Positions 7,888-15,703 of a stretch of 53,694 nucleotides of DNA are shown in pieces. This stretch comes from an uncultured Eubacteriales bacterium (GTDB lineage Bacteria; Bacillota; Clostridia; Oscillospirales; CAG-272), in contig CATYXQ010000009.1 in the NCBI GenBank assembly GCA_958414825.1, positions 1 to 53,694 of the forward strand. The letters are read 5' to 3'. The position numbers and the translations under genes are program-made. Each line of letters starts with the position of its first letter. Position 1 is the first letter of the stretch. The notes below the pieces were generated by a model. The model did no database searches, was not told the origin of the DNA, and worked only from the letters and a program-made list of their open reading frames with translations.

Positions 7888-9606
7888 TCAGGTTCTGAAC
7901 TGATATTCGTAAAGGTCTTTATAAATTCCGCCCTCTGCAATCAGCTGCGTATGCGTACCCCGCTCACGAATCCCCTCGTCGGTAATGACGATGATTTCGT
8001 CCGCATTTTTGACCGTGGACAGCCGGTGCGCAACCACAATGGTCGTGCGCCCTACGCAAAGCTCGTCGAGGCTCTCCGAAATCAGCTTTTCAGTCGCATT
8101 ATCCAGCGCGCTCGTCGCTTCATCCAAAATCAGAATCGGCGGGTTTTTAAGGAAGACGCGCGCAATGGCGACGCGCTGCTTCTGTCCGCCCGACAGCTTG
8201 ACGCCGCGCTCGCCGACCGGCGTATCGTAGCCCTCGGGCAGGCTCATGATATACGAATGAATATTGGCGCGTTTGGCCGCCGCGATCATTTCCTCCTCAG
8301 TCGCGTTAGGCGATCCGTATGTAATATTGTCACGCAGGGTGGAATCAAACAGAAATACGTCCTGAGACACGATGCCCACGTTTCGGCGGAGCGATTCGCG
8401 CGTAAAATTCCGGATGTCCGTGCCGTCGATCTGCACGCATCCCTGCTCGATCTCATAAAAACGGGGAATCAGGTGACAGATGGTAGTTTTTCCGCCGCCG
8501 GACGGCCCGACAAGCGCAAGCGTCTTGCCCGCGTCAAGCGAAAACGAAAGCTCGCGAAGAACTTCCCGCCCGCTGTCATACCGAAAGCTCACATCCGAAA
8601 ATGTAATATTTCCGGAAAGCCGGCCGGCGTCGATCGCCTCCGGCAAATCCTCCTCAACCGGCGTATCCATGATCTGGCAGAAGCGCTCAAACCCGCTCAT
8701 ACCGTTTTGAAACTGCTCGACAAAGTTGACGATCCGATTGACCGGATCCATAAACACGTTGACATAAAGCAGAAACGCGGCAAACGAACCGGCTGAAATC
8801 TTTCCGTAAATGCAGAAAAGTCCGCCCGAAATCAGCGCGATCAGCTTCAGCACGTCAAACATAAAGGTAGAACCGCTGTGAAAACGCGCCATTGCGGCCA
8901 GCGCACGGCCGCGAACCCCGACATAGCGCCGGGTCACATTGTCAAACTTCTGATTTTCATAGTCGTCCGCGACATACGCTTTTGTCAGACGAATACCCGA
9001 AAGGCTGTTTTCAATGGTTGCGTTGATGACCGCATTTTCCACGCGCATCGCTTTGAATTCCCGGCTCATGGTCTTGCGCATATGCATGGCAAACGCCACC
9101 ATGACCGGAATAAACGCAAAAATAATCAGCGTCAGCCAGATATTTTCCCGCGCCATCAGAATAAAGGAACCAACCAGCAAAACGGCCGACAGAAAAAAAT
9201 CCTCCGGCGCGTGATGCGCCAGTTCGCATACATCCTGCAAATCACTGACAATGCGCGACATCAGCGCGCCGGTCTTGTTGTTGTCAAAAAAAGAAAAGGG
9301 CAGCTTCTCCATATGAGAAAACAGATCCCGACGCATATCCGCCTGAATATCGGTCGCCATTCTGTGCCCAAAATCCTGAATAAAGCAATTCATCCACTTT
9401 TTCGCGGCATACAGCAAAAGAAGCACCGCTGCAAAAATCAAAATCGCCCGCACGTTCTTGTTTGGCACATAGGTGTCAATAATCGTACCGGTCAGCTTCG
9501 GATAGACCAGATTGCAGAGCGCAACGCCGAGCGCGCAAAGCATATCTTTTGTAAAAAGCCGCAAATACGGCTTATAGTAGGCAATAAATCGCTGAATCAT
9601 GTTCAT
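7888..9606 (-). CDS. ABC exporter, fused membrane and ATPase domains
   Basis: A half-size ABC transporter that should dimerise to export a drug, lipid or peptide. The N-terminal half has six hydrophobic segments of the type I exporter fold. The C-terminal nucleotide-binding domain has Walker A GPSGGGKT, Q-loop GIVSQD, signature LSGGQKQR and Walker B LILDEATSALD followed by the H-loop VAHRLST, all intact. I prefer ATG 9606, with GGGG eight bases upstream, over an in-frame GTG at 9613-9615. It is flanked by other operons on the same strand but stands alone. The substrate is unknown; the closest functional analogies are MsbA/YheI-type multidrug exporters. Confidence 0.88.
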   Translation of the reverse strand: MNMIQRFIAYYKPYLRLFTKDMLCALGVALCNLVYPKLTGTIIDTYVPNKNVRAILIFAAVLLLLYAAKKWMNCFIQDFGHRMATDIQADMRRDLFSHMEKLPFSFFDNNKTGALMSRIVSDLQDVCELAHHAPEDFFLSAVLLVGSFILMARENIWLTLIIFAFIPVMVAFAMHMRKTMSREFKAMRVENAVINATIENSLSGIRLTKAYVADDYENQKFDNVTRRYVGVRGRALAAMARFHSGSTFMFDVLKLIALISGGLFCIYGKISAGSFAAFLLYVNVFMDPVNRIVNFVEQFQNGMSGFERFCQIMDTPVEEDLPEAIDAGRLSGNITFSDVSFRYDSGREVLRELSFSLDAGKTLALVGPSGGGKTTICHLIPRFYEIEQGCVQIDGTDIRNFTRESLRRNVGIVSQDVFLFDSTLRDNITYGSPNATEEEMIAAAKRANIHSYIMSLPEGYDTPVGERGVKLSGGQKQRVAIARVFLKNPPILILDEATSALDNATEKLISESLDELCVGRTTIVVAHRLSTVKNADEIIVITDEGIRERGTHTQLIAEGGIYKDLYEYQFRT

Positions 9607-9691
9607 TACAGGCACCCCGGAAATTAAAATCTCCCCATATTATACCGAAAAAAACAAAATCTGTCAATCGTCTTGGCATCCGAAAAATAAA

Positions 9692-9730
9692 AAAGTCCGG
9701 GAAACGGCAATTCGCCGTTTTCCGGACTTT
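9692..9730 (-). terminator. Terminator of the yqeG-SPFH operon
   Basis: A 17-bp stem with one G-T pair and a five-base loop, followed on the minus strand by TTTTTTATTTTT. It lies about 220 bases past the SPFH stop, so the transcript would carry repeat copy 2 in its 3' region. Confidence 0.8.
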
Positions 9731-9764
9731 AACCGCCGAAAAACCAAGGTTTTACGACGATAGG

Positions 9765-9861
9765 GCGTGTACGCTCTCGCCGTCGCGCCGCCTTTGGGCG
9801 GCACTCGCACGCCCGCAAAGTGTTTTCAAGGCGGCGCATGTCCGCCTTGAAAACAAATTTT
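9765..9861 (+). repeat. Dispersed two-hairpin intergenic repeat, copy 2
   Basis: It contains GCGCCGCC-ttt-GGGCGGC, then GCCCGCAAAGTG, then a perfect 12-bp stem (9822-9833 with 9843-9854). Compared with copy 1 the fifth stem pair changes from A-T to T-A on both arms, a compensatory change. A further hairpin, GGGAAACGG/CCGTTTCCC, follows at 9911-9935. Together these fill the gene-free stretch 9616-9947. Confidence 0.75.
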
Positions 9862-9947
9862 ATGAATCGTTTCCTTCATCACAGTTTTCACTTTTTCAAC
9901 AAGCAAATATGGGAAACGGAAATTTGCCGTTTCCCGGACTGCATCGC

Positions 9948-10892
9948 TTATTCAGCCGCGCCGCCTGTAACCGTATCCCCAAAATTGAGGATGGGGAGGG
10001 TCGCGCTGCCGCCGGCCATATAGGTCGGCAGCTTTCCGTCCCATTTTTGCGAATAATAATACTCAACCAGCTGTTCGGTGAGCGTTTCGCCGAGCTTTCG
10101 GTTCACCTCCGCCTCTTTCTCACCGGCATACTGCGCTACATCCGCTTCAATCCTGGTGACCTCAGCGGCAGCTTCCGCCTCAATAATCTGCCGCTTGGCG
10201 GCGGCTTCCGCCTCAATAATAGCCTGCTCCTGCTCAATTTGCGCCTTGAGCTTGTTCTGCTCGGCTACCTGCTTTGCTTCAACCGCAGCGGTAAACACAT
10301 CCGAAAAATCCAGATTTTCGATAGATGCGTCGATCACCTCGATGTTGTACTGCGCCAGCTTGTTAACTAAAATTTCGCGCACCTGCTCGGAAAGCATTTC
10401 CCGGTTGGCAATCAGATTTTCCGCATTGTACTTTGCAATCACGCTCTTGACCGCTTCCTGCATACGGGGCGCGATCACCGTATCAAAATAGGAAACGCCG
10501 ATTGTTTTGTAAATGGTCTGCGCATTGGATTTCTGAATCTGATAGTTGATCGTATAGGTCACGGTGACCTCCTGAATGTCGCTGGAAAAGCAGTTGAGAT
10601 CCACCGAGGCTTTCTGATTGCGGTTATCCATATTGACGACATTCTGCCAGGGAAGCTTGAAATGAATACCCGCCTCATATGTATAATCCTCGACCTGACC
10701 GAACGTAGTCACAATACCGGTATGTCCCGTCGGCACCGAAGCCACGCAGCTCAGCGCAATGATGCCGATACCGAGCGCTCCGCCGACAAAACCAAAAACC
10801 CCACCGATTTTTTTCCCGCGCTTACTCAGCATAAAAGCGCAGATCAGCGACACCGCGATCACCGCGATACCGAAAAAAAACAAAGCAACCAT
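9948..10892 (-). CDS. SPFH/prohibitin-domain membrane protein
   Basis: A 314-residue protein with two N-terminal membrane segments (residues about 2-20 and 30-50), then an SPFH domain starting near PTGHTGIVTTFGQVEDYTYEAGIHFKLP, then a long Ala/Glu-rich coiled coil (about 215-275, with repeated EAEAAAKRQIIEAEAAAE), and a short glycine-rich tail. SPFH proteins oligomerise as membrane-bound rings or microdomain scaffolds, and prohibitin types often act with membrane proteases. No NfeD or FtsH gene is adjacent. It is the last gene of an operon starting at yqeG. GAGGAGG stands seven bases before the ATG. Confidence 0.85.
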   Translation of the reverse strand: MVALFFFGIAVIAVSLICAFMLSKRGKKIGGVFGFVGGALGIGIIALSCVASVPTGHTGIVTTFGQVEDYTYEAGIHFKLPWQNVVNMDNRNQKASVDLNCFSSDIQEVTVTYTINYQIQKSNAQTIYKTIGVSYFDTVIAPRMQEAVKSVIAKYNAENLIANREMLSEQVREILVNKLAQYNIEVIDASIENLDFSDVFTAAVEAKQVAEQNKLKAQIEQEQAIIEAEAAAKRQIIEAEAAAEVTRIEADVAQYAGEKEAEVNRKLGETLTEQLVEYYYSQKWDGKLPTYMAGGSATLPILNFGDTVTGGAAE

Positions 10893-10907
10893 AAATTGTT
10901 TCCTCCT

Positions 10908-10985
10908 CTAAGAATCCAGCAGCCGTACAATACTCAAAATCAGCGTGGATTCCAGTATTAAAAAGAATAAAAATATTTTTTTCAT
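10908..10985 (-). CDS. Possible 25-residue hydrophobic peptide
   Basis: A short ORF between the M24 peptidase and the SPFH gene. It begins MKKIFLFFLILE and ends VRLLDS, which looks like a single membrane helix with a basic N-terminus. AGGG lies nine bases upstream, overlapping the peptidase stop, and the SPFH ribosome binding site starts just after its own stop. It fits the operon spacing and would otherwise be an unexplained gap. It could be a small membrane partner of the SPFH protein or a leader peptide. There is no homology support. Confidence 0.4.
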   Translation of the reverse strand: MKKIFLFFLILESTLILSIVRLLDS

Positions 10986-10997
10986 TGTAATAGCGCC

Positions 10998-12065
10998 CTA
11001 AAACAGTTCGATCAGTTCTTTCGCCGCACCGGTCAGATTTCGCACCTCGCCGTTTTGCGCGCAGATCATGTCCTCGATGCGGCAGCCGTATTTGCCCTCG
11101 ATATAGACGCCCGGCTCCACCGTAATTACATGACCGTTTTCAAAGCAATCAGCCGAGCGGGACGCAAAATTGGGCGCTTCGTGAATCTCCAGACCCACGC
11201 TGTGGCCGAGCGCATGGCCAAAGCAGCCGCGGTACCCGGCCTCGTCAATAAAATCCCGGGCGGCTTTGTCGATTGCGGCACACTTTTCGCCGACCGAGGC
11301 AAACCGGATTGCGCGCTCCTGCGCCTCGAGCACCGTTGCATACAGCCGCTTCATTTCATCATCGGCGCGCCCCAAAACGACCGTGCGCGTCATATCCGAA
11401 TGATAGCCGTCCACAACACAGCCGAAATCCATCGTCAAAAATCCGGATTCGAGCTTCACATTTCGCGGTACGCCGTGCGGCAGAGAGGAAGCGCGCCCCG
11501 ATACGGCGATTGTATCAAAGCTTTTGTCCTCCGCGCCATGCCGCCGCATAAAGTATTCCAGTTCCACGGAAACCTCGGTCTCAGTCATGTCCGGCGTGAG
11601 CGTTTTTACAATATGGGCAAACGCGGCGTCGGTGATTTTCTGCGCCTGCGCGATCTTCTCAATTTCACACGGTTCCTTGCAGCGGCGAAGCGTCTCCACA
11701 ATGCCGCGCGAGGGCGTGAGCGTAACGCCGGGCAGCGCGTCTTTCAGCCGCTCATGCGCGGACACGATCAGCCGCTTTTCTTCAAAAGCCAGCGTTTTGA
11801 CCCCGTCTTCACGCAGCAGTTCCCGCAGCTTCGCCATCATACCGGCGCCGCCCGGCACATGAAGTTCAAAGCCCTCCGGCAAAGCGGCGCGCGCCGCCTC
11901 GGCATAACGCGAATCCGTAATCAGATGCGCGCGCCTGCCCGTGACAACGACAAAGCCGTCGGTAAAGCGAAAGCCGCTGATGTAATACTGATTCAAAGCG
12001 TCGGTCAGCAGGACGGCGTCCGCAAAGGACGTAAAGCGCATCCGAAGTTTTTCCGCTCTGTTCAT
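10998..12065 (-). CDS. M24-family aminopeptidase (Xaa-Pro dipeptidase type)
   Basis: Predicted cytosolic metallopeptidase releasing N-terminal residues before proline. From ATG 12065 it has 355 residues: a creatinase-like N-terminal domain and a pita-bread catalytic domain. The five metal ligands are visible as Asp in TMDFG, Asp in SDMTRT, His in GHALGHSVGLEIHE, Glu in VEPGVY and Glu in RIED. An upstream in-frame ATG at 12098 would overlap the preceding gene by four bases, but ATG 12065 has GAGG at suitable distance and gives the usual family N-terminus (MNRAEKLR). It sits in the yqeG operon, an arrangement common near efp in Firmicutes, though efp itself is absent here. Confidence 0.88.
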   Translation of the reverse strand: MNRAEKLRMRFTSFADAVLLTDALNQYYISGFRFTDGFVVVTGRRAHLITDSRYAEAARAALPEGFELHVPGGAGMMAKLRELLREDGVKTLAFEEKRLIVSAHERLKDALPGVTLTPSRGIVETLRRCKEPCEIEKIAQAQKITDAAFAHIVKTLTPDMTETEVSVELEYFMRRHGAEDKSFDTIAVSGRASSLPHGVPRNVKLESGFLTMDFGCVVDGYHSDMTRTVVLGRADDEMKRLYATVLEAQERAIRFASVGEKCAAIDKAARDFIDEAGYRGCFGHALGHSVGLEIHEAPNFASRSADCFENGHVITVEPGVYIEGKYGCRIEDMICAQNGEVRNLTGAAKELIELF

Positions 12066-12094
12066 AGTAACGAACCTCGTTTCTTTTTTCGCAG

Positions 12095-12955
12095 TCATAG
12101 CAAATTTTTGTAATACTTTTTCATGACGAGCGCGTCCTCGGCCATCGTACCGGCCGATTCACAGATGATGCGTGGGCAAAGCCCCTCTTTTGCAACGGCC
12201 TCCATCAGCGGCTCAAAATCAGGTCCGAACGTCTGATCCGCAAAGGTCAGATGCCGCTTTTCGCCGAGCGCAGTCCATTCGATCTTGGAAAAATGGCAGT
12301 GCATATACTTAGCCTTATCCGCGCCGAGTCTGTCGCCGATTTTGTCAAAGACCGCGCGGTAACTATCGATGCTCAAAAACACGTTCCCGCAGTCGCGGGC
12401 GTTCAGATGGCCGAAATCCACCACGGGAGACAGCCGCGCGTCCATTTGGCAAAGCTCAATGACCTCGTCAAGCGTTCCAAGCTGATTTTGCTTGCCCATC
12501 GTTTCAATGCCGAACGAAACCGACGTATCGCCGAGCTTTTCCAGCATTTTATAGAGCGTATCGGCGGACAAACGCATCGCCTCCGCGCGGCTGATCTTGC
12601 CGGCTGAACCGCAGTGAATCACAATCGTGTCCGCAAAAAGCAGTTCGGCCGCCCAAAGGCTCTTTTCAATATAGTCGATGCTTTTCAGCCGCTTTTCGGG
12701 ATCCGTTCCGGAAAGCGAGATAAAATACGGCGTGTGCAGAGACATGCGAATGCCGTGCTTCTTTGCCTCCGCGCCGATCTCACAAAGCGTCGTCTCTCCG
12801 GCGGTAATACCGTTTCCGGCCTCGTATTCATAAGCGTCCAGCCCGATAGTCTCAAGCCAGGCCGGCGCCTGTTTTGTATGCTTGTACCCCGCGTCATAAA
12901 AGCTCTTGCTGTTGCCGCCGGGGCCGAACAGCGCAGCGTTCGGTTTATCTGTCAT
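12095..12955 (-). CDS. Endonuclease-IV-like TIM-barrel protein
   Basis: A 286-residue protein of the AP-endonuclease-2/xylose-isomerase-like superfamily. Metal ligands expected for endonuclease IV are present in order: His in SLHTPYF, His in VIHCGS, Glu in GIETMGK, Asp and His in VVDFGHLNA, His in MHCHFS and Glu in ICESAG. Endonuclease IV nicks DNA 5' of abasic sites, and this set of trinuclear-zinc ligands makes a nuclease role plausible. The protein is close to the usual length. It lies between yqeG (11-base overlap) and the M24 peptidase, so it is co-transcribed with them. A sugar isomerase function cannot be excluded. Confidence 0.75.
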   Translation of the reverse strand: MTDKPNAALFGPGGNSKSFYDAGYKHTKQAPAWLETIGLDAYEYEAGNGITAGETTLCEIGAEAKKHGIRMSLHTPYFISLSGTDPEKRLKSIDYIEKSLWAAELLFADTIVIHCGSAGKISRAEAMRLSADTLYKMLEKLGDTSVSFGIETMGKQNQLGTLDEVIELCQMDARLSPVVDFGHLNARDCGNVFLSIDSYRAVFDKIGDRLGADKAKYMHCHFSKIEWTALGEKRHLTFADQTFGPDFEPLMEAVAKEGLCPRIICESAGTMAEDALVMKKYYKNLL

Positions 12956-13460
12956 CTGCTTTTTTCTCCAATCTGTAATATCTTTTCATAAAAGGCGTCT
13001 CAAGCGCTCGCTTAAAGCGGAAGAAAAGCGTCTTTTTATCCCGTATCGGCGGGACAAGAATGCTCCGTATACCGACAAGCTGCGCCGACCACACGTCGGT
13101 AAACAGCTGATCGCCCAAAACGGCGCACTGCTCTTTCGGCACGCAAAGCGCCTCCATCGCCGCCCGATACGGCGCGCGGCATGGTTTTTTTGAATCGGCG
13201 TAAGCAGGAACCGAAAGCGCCGAATTATATTGTTCCACACGCGCCGCCGAATTATTGGAAATCAGTGCGATCCGCACGCCGCAGTCCGCAAGGCGGGACA
13301 CCCACGCTCGCACCGCCTCCGACGGAAGCGCGTCCTCATAGGGGGAGAGCGTATTGTCAATATCGCAGAGCAGCGCGCAAATGCGGTTTTCAGCCAAAAA
13401 AGCCGGCGTAATATCCGAAAAGCAGTCAAACACAAAGTCGGGAATCAAAAATCTGCCCAT
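12945..13460 (-). CDS. yqeG: YqeG-family HAD-IIIA phosphatase
   Basis: A 171-residue HAD-superfamily protein with motif I LLCDIDNTLSPYED, motif II SNN, a motif III Lys in SKKPCRAPY and motif IV GDQLFTDVW. The family is typical of Firmicutes and usually annotated as a small phosphatase of unknown substrate. The start at 13460 has AAGGAG six bases upstream; an ORF open to 13562 would run through its own promoter. It is the first gene of the operon ending at the SPFH protein. Confidence 0.88.
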   Translation of the reverse strand: MGRFLIPDFVFDCFSDITPAFLAENRICALLCDIDNTLSPYEDALPSEAVRAWVSRLADCGVRIALISNNSAARVEQYNSALSVPAYADSKKPCRAPYRAAMEALCVPKEQCAVLGDQLFTDVWSAQLVGIRSILVPPIRDKKTLFFRFKRALETPFMKRYYRLEKKADDR

Positions 13461-13493
13461 AGCGCTCCTTAAAAGTAACAATTGATAAAAATG

Positions 13494-13522
13494 ATTATAC
13501 CATATATTTTTTAACGCCGCAA
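13494..13522 (-). promoter_or_regulatory. Promoter of the yqeG operon
   Basis: Minus-strand TTGCGG (13517-13522), a 17-base spacer and TATAAT (13494-13499), about 30 bases before the yqeG start. Confidence 0.75.
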
Positions 13523-13591
13523 CAGCCGCGTCAAAATCTCTGCGCTTTATCCGGCATTTCAAAGAATGGAAGTCCTGCCAAAAATAAAGGC

Positions 13592-13620
13592 TTGAAGTAC
13601 GCCGCCCTTTGCGGTATAAT
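13592..13620 (+). promoter_or_regulatory. Promoter of the chitinase gene
   Basis: TTGAAG at 13592-13597, a 17-base spacer and a perfect TATAAT at 13615-13620. The -35 box itself supplies the spurious TTG start of the longest ORF, so translation must begin downstream. Confidence 0.8.
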
Positions 13621-13672
13621 CACAGCGAAAATTCCGTGTGCGGCGCTCCGCCGCAGACAAAAGGAGATGAAT

Positions 13673-15421
13673 ATGAGGAAAATCTGTTCGATTTTAATGG
13701 CTGTTCTGCTGTTTATCATTCCAATGAAAGCGCTGTTTCAGGAATCCGGCGCCGACAATCTTTTCATATCAGAGAAAAATACGGATATTTACGCGGCCGC
13801 GTCTCAAAATAAAGCCATTGTCGGCTATTACGCCGGTTGGGCCGCATATCGCGGATACACCCCCGATAAAATTCCGGCGCATAAACTTTCGCAAATCAAT
13901 TATGCATTTGCAAAAATAGACAAGGATACATACAAAATCACGCTTGCCGACCCGGCGACGGACAAAAAGAATTTTGCCGCGCTCCGAACGCTGAAGAAAT
14001 CCTATCCCAACCTGCGCATTTTGATTTCGGTCGGCGGATGGGATTATTCCGATCAATTCTCCGTCACGGCGTCCACAAAGGAAAACCGTGACGCCTTTGC
14101 ACAAAGCTGCGCGGACTTTATTTCGGAGCATCGCCTTGACGGGATTGACCTCGACTGGGAATATCCGGTCTCCGGCGGTTTAAGCGGAAACGGGAATCGC
14201 CCGGAGGACAAAGAAAATTTCACGCTTCTGCTTGCGGCTGTCCGCGAAAAACTGAATGCGCTTGAAAAAAAAGACGGCCGAAAATACGACCTGACCATCG
14301 CCGGCGCGGCCAGCCGTGATTATCTGAAAAAAATCGAACCGGTCAAAGTGGCTGCGCTTGTCGATCATATTTTCATCATGGCTTACGATATGCACGGCCC
14401 CTGGGACGACTATGCTGACCTCAACGCGCCGCTGTACATGCCGAAAGAAAACTCGCCGCAGTATAAAAACAGCGTATACGACGGGATTCAAAGCTATCTC
14501 GAAAGCGGCGTTTCCGCAGACAAGCTCGTCATGGGCATTCCGCTGTACGGATACATCTATACGGGCGTTTCCGGGCAAAACAACGGGCTATACAGCGCCT
14601 GGCAGTCGGCAAAAGCCATCACCTATACCGCTATCGCCGAAAACTATCTTTCAAACGCGGCCTATGCAAAGCTGTACCATGCGCAGGCCCAAGTCCCCTA
14701 TCTGTACGGAAACAATACGTTCATTTCCTATGACGACGCCGCATCAGTGGCAAAAAAAGTCGAGCTTGCAAACAAACTCGGGCTTGCGGGCGTCGGATTC
14801 TGGGAACTGTCGCAGGATTCAAAAGAGGTTTTAATTGAGAGCGCATACAACACGCTCGCGGGACTCTGGGTCAACCCGTTTTTTGACGTACACCCAACCG
14901 ACTGGTATTATGAGGCCGTCCGCTTCGTCAGCGAAAACGGGCTCATGGAGGGAATTTCCCCCACAACCTTTTCTCCGAACACACCGATCACAAGAGGCAT
15001 GTTTGCAGCGCTGCTGCACCGGCTTGAGGGAACACCGAAAGTCAATCAATCCGCGCCTTTCGCCGACGTTTCAAAAGAAGCCTACTATGCGGACGCCGTC
15101 GCCTGGGCATATCAAAACGAAATTCTGCACGGCCACAAAAACAATCTTTTTGCGCCCGATACCCCGATCACGCGGGAACAGGCAGCCGCAGTTCTTTTCC
15201 GCTACGCAGAATATAAGGGCTACGATACCAAAAAGACGGCCGATCTGTCCGCGTTTTCGGATGCGGCGGCCATCAGCCCCTACGCGCGCAGCGCCATGCA
15301 GTGGGCCGCGGCGAACGGCTTAATCAGCGGCCGGACCGAAACACGCCTCGAACCCACGCAAACCACCAGCCGCGCCGAAGCCGCCGCGCTCTTCATGCGC
15401 TTTACGCTTATAGCAAAGTAA
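13673..15421 (+). CDS. Secreted GH18 chitinase-like enzyme with three SLH domains
   Basis: A 582-residue surface glycoside hydrolase. Residues 1-27 form a signal peptide. A GH18 barrel follows, with LISVGGWDYSDQF at 118-130, the catalytic DGIDLDWE at 156-163 (acid Glu163) and MAYDMHGPW at 236-244, all intact. Three S-layer homology domains lie near 403-450, 462-512 and 526-580, each with the FxDV...ITR pattern or its variants, and should anchor the enzyme to cell-wall polymer. Substrates are probably chitin-type or peptidoglycan-type N-acetylglucosamine chains. AAGGAG at 13661-13666 is six bases before this ATG; the ATG at 13667 touches it and is less likely. It is monocistronic and convergent with the GH43 gene. 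Confidence 0.92.
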   Translation: MRKICSILMAVLLFIIPMKALFQESGADNLFISEKNTDIYAAASQNKAIVGYYAGWAAYRGYTPDKIPAHKLSQINYAFAKIDKDTYKITLADPATDKKNFAALRTLKKSYPNLRILISVGGWDYSDQFSVTASTKENRDAFAQSCADFISEHRLDGIDLDWEYPVSGGLSGNGNRPEDKENFTLLLAAVREKLNALEKKDGRKYDLTIAGAASRDYLKKIEPVKVAALVDHIFIMAYDMHGPWDDYADLNAPLYMPKENSPQYKNSVYDGIQSYLESGVSADKLVMGIPLYGYIYTGVSGQNNGLYSAWQSAKAITYTAIAENYLSNAAYAKLYHAQAQVPYLYGNNTFISYDDAASVAKKVELANKLGLAGVGFWELSQDSKEVLIESAYNTLAGLWVNPFFDVHPTDWYYEAVRFVSENGLMEGISPTTFSPNTPITRGMFAALLHRLEGTPKVNQSAPFADVSKEAYYADAVAWAYQNEILHGHKNNLFAPDTPITREQAAAVLFRYAEYKGYDTKKTADLSAFSDAAAISPYARSAMQWAAANGLISGRTETRLEPTQTTSRAEAAALFMRFTLIAK

Positions 15422-15556
15422 GAAAGCAAAAAAACAAAGCCATCCAAACGATCACACCACTCTCCCAAAGGAAAGGCACGGCGCCCGATACCCGCGCGCA
15501 TAGCCGCAAAGCTCCGCCTTGCCAACTCCTTTGAAAGATATAAAAAGCATCGATAC

Positions 15557-15613
15557 AAAAACGCCCCGCCGCCGGACACGCAAAATGCGTCAGCCAACGG
15601 ACGGGGCGTTTTT
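15557..15613. terminator. Bidirectional terminator between the GH18 and GH43 genes
   Basis: A perfect 12-bp stem, AAAAACGCCCCG with CGGGGCGTTTTT, with a partly structured loop. A-run and T-run flanks suit both convergent genes. Confidence 0.8.
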
Positions 15614-15703
15614 CAGTTTACCGCCAAACGTTTATTTTCCGCATCGTACAAAGCGGAAAGCTTTGTTTGGCGCATTTGATTTTCGCATCCGGATTCTCGC
15701 GCA

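Noticed and set aside
13592..13672. N-terminal extension of the chitinase from TTG 13592
   Set aside because: The TTG is the -35 box of a 17-spaced promoter, so it would be outside the transcript; ATG 13673 has the ribosome binding site and signal peptide.
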